NCBI GenBank assembly: GCA_963717985.1
Contig: CAVQYC010000002.1
Coordinates: 248,001-312,000 of the forward strand
Source of the DNA: BOG-1155 sp963717985
GTDB taxonomy: Bacteria > Desulfobacterota > Syntrophorhabdia > Syntrophorhabdales > WCHB1-27
Reading direction: 5' to 3'
Length of the DNA: 64,000 bases
Part shown: positions 59,705 through 64,000 of the stretch, piece by piece
Numbering within the stretch: position 1 is the first letter of the stretch
Layout: each line of letters starts with the position of its first letter
The notes under the pieces: generated by a model
What the model saw: the letters and a program-made list of their open reading frames with translations, nothing else
Told to the model about the DNA's origin: nothing
Database searches by the model: none
Program-made: the position numbers and the translations under genes

Positions 59705-61944
59705 GCGGCGGTGGGCCGATACCGCTTTAACATGAGCGAGAGAGAGACCACGGTGACGGAGCTCATGGCCATGGCCAGACCCGCCCACTCCGGTTTCAGA
59801 GTGATGCCGAAGAAGGGATAGAGGATGCCCGAGGCGACGGGGATCAGCGCCGCGTTATAGGCGAAGGCCCAAAAAATATTCTGTTTTATCCGCGCCATTA
59901 CCTTTCTGCTCAATTGGATCCCCGAGACGGCGTCCCTTAAATCGTCCCGGATCAGCACCATCTCTCCGCTCTCGATGGCCACGTCCGTTCCGCTCCCGAT
60001 GGCAATGCCCACATCTGCCTGGGCCAGCGCTGGGGCGTCGTTTATACCGTCACCCACAAAGGCGACTACATTGCCTGCCTCCTGAAGCCGCCTGACCGCC
60101 CCGGCCTTGTCCTGAGGCAGCACTTCCGCCAGTACCTGGTCGATGCCGGCCAGACGCGCAACAGCGTAGGCCGTCCTCTCGTTGTCGCCCGTGATCATCA
60201 CCACCTTTAAGCCCAGTTTCTTGAAGCCCTTTACTGCATCGGGCGTCGTTGCTTTAAGGGTATCGGCAATAGCGATAAGGCCCAGGATTCTTCTTTCCAG
60301 CGCCACGAGGACTACTGTTTTCCCCTCGCTCTCCAGGGCCGAACGCTTCCGCTCCACTTCGTCTGAAGGGTTCATGCCTCTCTCCGTAAAGAAGGCCCAG
60401 CTTCCTACCGAGGCTTCCTGCCCGTTTATAGCCGCAAAGACACCCTTGCCGCCGACCGTATCAAAAGACGTGCTCTCCGGTAGAACGACCTGCCTCTCCT
60501 TCGCCCTGGCGAGGATTGCCGCGCCGAGCGGGTGCTGGGAGTACCTCTCCACAGACGCCGCCAGAGCGAGCAGACGTTCAGCGGTTGTGTCGAGGGGGAT
60601 AATGTCGGTCACCTCCGGCTTCCCCTTCGTAAGGGTACCGGTCTTGTCGCAGGCCACAACGGTAAGCTTCTCCGAGCGCTCAAGCACCTCGCCGTTCCTG
60701 ATGAGTATGCCAAGCTCCGCGCCCCGCCCCACCCCTACCGTCACCGCGGTGGGGGTGGCGAGCCCCAGCGCACAGGGGCAGGCGATCACGAGGACCGAGA
60801 TAAGGGCGGTCATTGCAAAGAGCAGGGTGTTGCCGAGGATAAAATACCAGAGGCAAAAGGAAAAGAGGGCGATTGCGAGGACAACGGGGATGAAATAGGC
60901 GACGACCTTGTCTGCTATCCTCTGGACGGGCGGTTTCGACCCCTGGGCTTCTTCCACGAGTCTCACGATCTGGGCGAGTACCGTATCCCTGCCTACCTTC
61001 CGCGCGAAGAAGGCGAGCACGCCGTTCTGGTTGAGCGTCCCGCCTACCACGGCGTCGCCCGGCTCCTTCAACACGGGAAGAGGCTCTCCGGTAATCATCG
61101 ATTCGTCCACATAGCTCGCCCCCCCTTGCACTTCCCCATCGACGGGCAGCTTTTGGCCGGGTTTCACGATAACAATATCCCCTATTTGCACGTCCTGCAC
61201 CGCCACCTCGGTCTCCTGCCCTTCTTTGAGCACAATTGCCGTTTTTGGCTGGAGACCCATGAGCCTCTTGATGGCCTCTCCTGTCTTGCCCCTGGCCCGC
61301 GCCTCCAGGTAACGCCCCATGGAGAGAAAGGTGGCGAGGAGGACCGCGCTGTCATAAAAGAGGAACTCCCGCGAGAGGACGATGCGGAAGGTGCCGAGGA
61401 GGCTTGCTGCAAAAGAGACGCCGATCCCCATGGAGTACATGACGTCCATGTTCAGGCTTCTATTCCTGAGGGCTCTCCACGCAGCGGAAAAAATCGGATG
61501 GCTTATGTAGATGAAGACGGGCGTGGACACGATGAGCATCACATAGGGCATGATGCCGTGGCCGGCCATCGGCAAGAACATGAGGACCATCAAGGGTATG
61601 CCGACGGTAAAACCGACAATAACCCTGTTACGCTTTTCCCGCAGGTCCTTTGCGCGGCCTTGCGCCTCCATGCTGTCGGTGTCCTCACCTTCGATGCCGA
61701 GGTAGTGGTACCCCGCGACTTCAATCGCCTTGCGTATGTCGGAAGGGAAAACGAGGCCGGCCCTGTAGGTGACCTGCGCCTTTTCCGCCCCCAGATTGAC
61801 AGAGACAGCGGTCACGCCATCGATGGCGGAGACGGCCTTTTCAATCGCCCCGGCGCACATCACGCAGGTCATCCCTCCGACCTTGACATTTTTCTTTTCG
61901 ATCACCTGGTAGCCGGTCGCGCTCTCTTTCTTTCCATTACTCAT
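59701..61944 (-). CDS. copA: Copper-translocating P1B-type ATPase CopA
   Basis: A 747-residue heavy-metal ATPase: one N-terminal HMA domain with GMTCVMC (C27, C30), eight transmembrane helices, CPC in the sixth (VIACPCALGLATPTA), phosphorylation motif DKTGTLT, TGDNERTA and GDGINDAPAL, HP-loop SQHPLGA. The CPC plus YN and MXXSS motifs indicate Cu(I) export. AAAAGGAAAGCG precedes the ATG at 61944. It is divergent from copZ, 645 bases away, with a Cys-rich mini-gene between. Confidence 0.95.
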   Translation of the reverse strand: MSNGKKESATGYQVIEKKNVKVGGMTCVMCAGAIEKAVSAIDGVTAVSVNLGAEKAQVTYRAGLVFPSDIRKAIEVAGYHYLGIEGEDTDSMEAQGRAKDLREKRNRVIVGFTVGIPLMVLMFLPMAGHGIMPYVMLIVSTPVFIYISHPIFSAAWRALRNRSLNMDVMYSMGIGVSFAASLLGTFRIVLSREFLFYDSAVLLATFLSMGRYLEARARGKTGEAIKRLMGLQPKTAIVLKEGQETEVAVQDVQIGDIVIVKPGQKLPVDGEVQGGASYVDESMITGEPLPVLKEPGDAVVGGTLNQNGVLAFFARKVGRDTVLAQIVRLVEEAQGSKPPVQRIADKVVAYFIPVVLAIALFSFCLWYFILGNTLLFAMTALISVLVIACPCALGLATPTAVTVGVGRGAELGILIRNGEVLERSEKLTVVACDKTGTLTKGKPEVTDIIPLDTTAERLLALAASVERYSQHPLGAAILARAKERQVVLPESTSFDTVGGKGVFAAINGQEASVGSWAFFTERGMNPSDEVERKRSALESEGKTVVLVALERRILGLIAIADTLKATTPDAVKGFKKLGLKVVMITGDNERTAYAVARLAGIDQVLAEVLPQDKAGAVRRLQEAGNVVAFVGDGINDAPALAQADVGIAIGSGTDVAIESGEMVLIRDDLRDAVSGIQLSRKVMARIKQNIFWAFAYNAALIPVASGILYPFFGITLKPEWAGLAMAMSSVTVVSLSLMLKRYRPTAA

Positions 61945-62208
61945 CGCTTTCCTTTTCCTCACTCCCTGCAAGCCTTAAGGTCCCGGCAGGCATCCGTGTT
62001 TTCGTAAGAAAGCCTGCTTCTGTTTTGTCCGAACCTTCCTGAGGTCCGGCTTCTCCGTGTGGGAGATATCTTCCGGCAGTACTTCGGCAATTGTGTCAAA
62101 GGCGCGAACGGCCTTCGGGTTCGCAAGCGAATAATAAATGATGTTATTATATTATTATTAGTGAATATATGTGTCAAGGGTCCGGGCGATAGCTTTGTTT
62201 GACCCCTG
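61945..62208. other. Divergent regulatory region copA / copZ side
   Basis: No gene is supported here. It holds the copA promoter on the minus strand and an AT-rich stretch (62130-62170) with repeated TTATTA units. I could not identify a clear CueR or CsoR box. Confidence 0.35.
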
Positions 62209-62237
62209 TTGACAACGCTGATCCGAAGACATAGCAT
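62209..62237 (+). promoter_or_regulatory. Predicted promoter for the Cys-rich ORF and copZ
   Basis: TTGACA (62209-62214) and TAGCAT (62232-62237) with a 17-base spacer; transcription would start near 62244, 13 bases before ATG 62257. Confidence 0.5.
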
Positions 62238-62256
62238 TTATGGTGTTTGTTGAGTG

Positions 62257-62433
62257 ATGAGGGAAACGCGACTTCCGTGCATGAAATATAACCAGCAGGT
62301 GGATACGGAGAAGGACCCTTGTCCGCACCCGGCTGATTATTGTCAGTACAGGGAGAGTTGCGTGATCAACAGGCTCTGCATGGACCGTAAGGATTGCAGG
62401 GAAAAAAAGAAGGCGGCCCGTGACGAAGCCTGA
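62257..62433 (+). CDS. Cysteine-rich mini-protein (58 residues)
   Basis: This short frame has a promoter just upstream and ends with TGA at 62431-62433. Between residues 22 and 47 it contains five cysteines (CPHPADYC, ESC, RLC, KDC), then a basic tail (REKKKAARDEA). ATG 62281 is an alternative start giving 50 residues. The cysteine spacing suggests metal binding, and the location between copA and copZ suggests copper. No known family comes to mind. The ribosome site is weak. Confidence 0.5.
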   Translation: MRETRLPCMKYNQQVDTEKDPCPHPADYCQYRESCVINRLCMDRKDCREKKKAARDEA

Positions 62434-62588
62434 AGCCGGGTCGCATTCTAAGGTCCATCGAGGTGGCGACGAGGGAGCCGACGCGGGCGTACGTAGTTGG
62501 TACATCGAGGAGAGCGACGAGGAGCCAACAAAGATGGGGCGAAGAAGGCGGCTCGGGCGCGCACATATCGGATGAAGGAGGATGTGAG

Positions 62589-62792
62589 ATGTCGGAAGTC
62601 ACACTGAAGATCGAAGGGATGACGTGCGGGCACTGTGTGATGCGCGTGAAGAAGGCTGTCGAGCAATTGCCCGGCGTTTCTCAAACTGATGTTGCCATCG
62701 GTACAGCCCGGATCAGTTACGACGAATCACGCATCAAGGAACAGGACCTGGAGCAGGCAGTGGAAAAGGCGGGGTACAAAATCAGGAAATAG
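62589..62792 (+). CDS. copZ: CopZ-like copper chaperone (HMA domain)
   Basis: A 67-residue protein with a complete HMA fold: beta strand TLKIEGM, metal-binding TCGHC (C13, C16), helix RVKKAVEQLPGV, and the ISYDESRIKEQDLEQAVEKAGY ending. The ribosome site GAAGGAGG is nine bases before ATG 62589. It would deliver Cu(I) to the neighbouring CopA. Confidence 0.92.
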   Translation: MSEVTLKIEGMTCGHCVMRVKKAVEQLPGVSQTDVAIGTARISYDESRIKEQDLEQAVEKAGYKIRK

Positions 62793-62878
62793 CACCCTGA
62801 TGATTTTTGCGAAGCGATGCCTTACACTATAACAAGAGCGTATCACGTATGCACGACTATCAAGAAAAGGAGTGACCT

Positions 62879-63190
62879 ATGTTTGAGGCAACAAAGAAGG
62901 CGTTAGAGAGCATTAAATCGTACATGAAGGAGCAGAACCTGACGTCTGCCGTCAGAATCGCGATGTCAGGCGGCGGATGATCGGGGCCCTCACTGGGCTT
63001 GGCTCTGGATGAGCCAAAGAAAACGGATGAAGTCTTTGACCGCGATGGGGTGACGTTTCTGGTCGATAAACAACTCTATGAGGAGAACAAGCCGATCACG
63101 GTTGAATACGTCGAGACCCGGGGGCGCGGGGGATTTGCGATCAAGTCGGCCCTTGACGACAAAAAAGGCTGCGGAAGCTGCAACTGCTAA
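62879..63190 (+). CDS. HesB/IscA-like selenoprotein (in-frame UGA = selenocysteine)
   Basis: A 103-residue HesB-like protein read through an in-frame TGA at 62978-62980 (residue 34). AAGGAG is six bases before ATG 62879. The frame before the TGA encodes SAVRIAMSGGG and after it SGPSLGLALDEP, GVTFLVDK and the end CGSCNC; family members have Cys at the TGA position (GG-C-SG). A 7-bp stem with loop TGGAT (TTGGCTC 62999-63005, GAGCCAA 63011-63017) starts 18 bases after the UGA, where bacterial SECIS elements lie. HesB-like selenoproteins are a known family. Function is unproven; the fold relates to iron-sulfur carriers. Confidence 0.88.
62999..63017 (+). promoter_or_regulatory. Candidate bacterial SECIS hairpin
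   Basis: Perfect TTGGCTC/GAGCCAA stem with the five-base loop TGGAT, beginning 18 bases after the UGA of the HesB-like gene. Bacterial SECIS elements are short coding-region hairpins just downstream of the UGA with G/U in the apical loop, which bind SelB. Confidence 0.65.
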
Positions 63191-63213
63191 AGACCCACGT
63201 GACGGACAGTACC

Positions 63214-63251
63214 AGGCCCCCGATCCGGCAGTGCTTCCGGGTCGGGGGCCT
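63214..63251 (+). terminator. Rho-independent terminator after the selenoprotein gene
   Basis: AGGCCCCCGATCCGG (63214-63228) pairs with CCGGGTCGGGGGCCT (63237-63251) over 15 positions (one G-U pair), followed by TTT. Confidence 0.8.
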
Positions 63252-63268
63252 TTATCAGGAGTTTCTTT

Positions 63269-63451
63269 GTGAAACGCGTCGAGGTGCGAAGCACGCATGG
63301 CGATTCCCATCTCGGCCACGTCTTTACTGACGGTCCGCCTCCAACGGGTCTCAGGTATTGCATGAATTCAGCCGCCCTGCGGTTTATCCCGAAAGCAGAC
63401 CTGGCGAAGGATGGCTATGGGGAATATCTCAGGCTTTTTGGAAAGCAGTAA
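63269..63451 (+). pseudogene. msrB: C-terminal remnant of methionine-(R)-sulfoxide reductase MsrB
   Basis: Sixty residues that match only the C-terminal third of MsrB: VEVRSTHGDSHLGHVFTDGPPPTGLRYCMNSAALRFIP (given in parts: SHLGHVF, DGPPPTGLRYC, MNSAALRF). The catalytic Cys in RYCMNS is present, but the N-terminal half with the zinc ligands and substrate pocket is missing, and the upstream sequence is a terminator. Yet AGGAG lies seven bases before GTG 63269, so a short product may be made. Its stop abuts the glycogen phosphorylase ATG. Confidence 0.7.
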
Positions 63452-64000
63452 ATGAGAGCGTACAATCCCGACTACACCTTTTTCCCCATTGAGGTCGAGG
63501 GGTTCGATTCCCTCGCCGAGCTCGCCCTCGATATGCGCTGGTACTGGAACCATTCCGCCGACGAGCTGTGGAGACAGCTTGACCCTGTTCTTTGGGATTT
63601 CACCTATAATCCCTGGGTCGTCCTGCAGACCATCTCGCGCGACAGATTGCGCCGTGTGCTCTCCGATACCTCTTTCCGGGACAGGGTGGATGAGCTTTTG
63701 CGGGCCGGGCGGCAGGAGGCGGAAGAACCGGCATGGTTTCAGCTCAAGTATCCAAAGGCCCCGCTTACGTCCGTGGCGCATTTCAGCATGGAGTTCATGC
63801 TGAGCGAAGCCCTTCCCATTTATTCGGGAGGGCTCGGCAACGTGGCGGGCGATCATCTCAAGACAGCCAGTGATCTCGGCGTGCCTGTCGTGGCGGTGGG
63901 GCTGCTCTATCAGCAGGGCTATTTCCGCCAGGTGATCGACAGGGACGGGGCGCAGCAGGCACTCTTCCCGTACAACGACCCTGGGCAATTGCCGATCACG
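63452..64000 (+). CDS. glgP: Glycogen/alpha-glucan phosphorylase, N-terminal part (continues past window)
   Basis: The first 183 codons of a glucan phosphorylase of the shorter, thermostable-type family: LALDMRWYWNHSADELWRQLDP, NPWVVLQTISRDRL, VAHFSMEFMLSEALPIYSGGLGNVAGDHLKTASDLGVPVVAVGLLY (split here by motif: SMEFML, SGGLGN, DHLK, GLLYQQGYF). The frame runs off the right edge. The enzyme releases glucose-1-phosphate from glycogen using phosphate and PLP; the PLP lysine lies outside the window. ATG 63452 directly follows the msrB-remnant stop. Confidence 0.9.
   Translation, partial: MRAYNPDYTFFPIEVEGFDSLAELALDMRWYWNHSADELWRQLDPVLWDFTYNPWVVLQTISRDRLRRVLSDTSFRDRVDELLRAGRQEAEEPAWFQLKYPKAPLTSVAHFSMEFMLSEALPIYSGGLGNVAGDHLKTASDLGVPVVAVGLLYQQGYFRQVIDRDGAQQALFPYNDPGQLPIT

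Noticed and set aside
63495..63522. tRNA T-arm-like sequence (GAGGGGTTCGATTCCCTC)
   Set aside because: It encodes VEGFDSLAEL in glycogen phosphorylase and no acceptor or anticodon arms can be built around it.
1..64000. CRISPR arrays, rRNA genes and prophage
   Set aside because: No regularly spaced direct repeats, no rRNA-like sequence and no phage structural genes were seen; the only integration-like hint is the tRNA fragment at 30904.

Overview
The window reads as chromosome of an anaerobic, Gram-negative bacterium, most like the syntrophic or sulfate-reducing 'deltaproteobacterial' groups (Desulfobacterota, for example Syntrophorhabdus-like). Base composition is GC-rich throughout. The clues are a single-chain pyruvate:ferredoxin oxidoreductase, a corrinoid methyl-transfer cluster with a RACo-type reactivator, two ferritin-like proteins, a complete Mla lipid-transport operon (hence an outer membrane), many PAS histidine kinases, and a HesB-like selenoprotein gene with an in-frame UGA. 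The taxonomic placement is inference from gene content; there is no rRNA here.

Layout. 1-10.9 kb: envelope proteins, RpoH sigma factor, a radical SAM protein, an NCS2 permease, a DnaJ-like co-chaperone, a lytic-transglycosylase relative, a CLC chloride protein and a MarR regulator. 11.3-14.0 kb: a chagasin-domain protein, two Nudix hydrolases and a cyclophilin. 14.2-18.2 kb: mlaE-mlaF-mlaD-mlaC plus an RlpA lipoprotein; the MlaF ATPase carries an extra C-terminal domain that looks like a decayed GGDEF fold. 18.4-21.8 kb: an NMT1/SsuA-type ABC importer overlapping a MenA/UbiA prenyltransferase. 21.9-24.8 kb: hybrid histidine kinase and PilZ protein. 25.9-30.8 kb: response regulator, histidine kinase, HtrA protease and an orphan GspF/PilC-like protein.

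30.8-32.3 kb is a small accessory patch: a 149-bp multi-arm palindrome fused to the 3' half of a tRNA-Ala(GGC), an antitoxin-like pair (DUF433 + DUF2281) without a toxin, and a HigBA-type toxin-antitoxin module with a palindromic operator. Directly after it is an apparent transcription attenuator: a good promoter, a 20-residue leader peptide with five consecutive Tyr/Phe codons, alternative hairpins and a strong terminator in front of two tandem aminotransferases (32.6-34.9 kb). This predicts phenylalanine/tyrosine-responsive control and aromatic substrates for the enzymes.

35-48 kb: bacterioferritin, PFOR, an erythrin-like protein, an Old-Yellow-Enzyme relative, HtpG, an intact IS1182-family element (44670-46505) and a PAS-only protein that seems to have lost its 3' end. 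48.9-52.6 kb: enoyl-CoA hydratase, HSL-type esterase and an acetolactate-synthase-like enzyme. 52.9-58.4 kb: corrinoid protein, URO-D-type methyltransferase (lacking one expected zinc Cys), RACo and a GAF/PAS hybrid kinase packed in one operon. 58.5-64 kb: TRIC-like channel, CopA with a truncated DUF523 gene, a cysteine-rich mini-protein, CopZ, the HesB-like selenoprotein, a C-terminal MsrB remnant and the beginning of glycogen phosphorylase.

Recurrent non-coding features are a family of three intergenic palindromes (around 2.19, 4.90 and 25.90 kb), several strong hairpins between genes, and at least four genes or leader ORFs whose predicted -10 box sits so close to the ATG that the transcript would be leaderless or nearly so.
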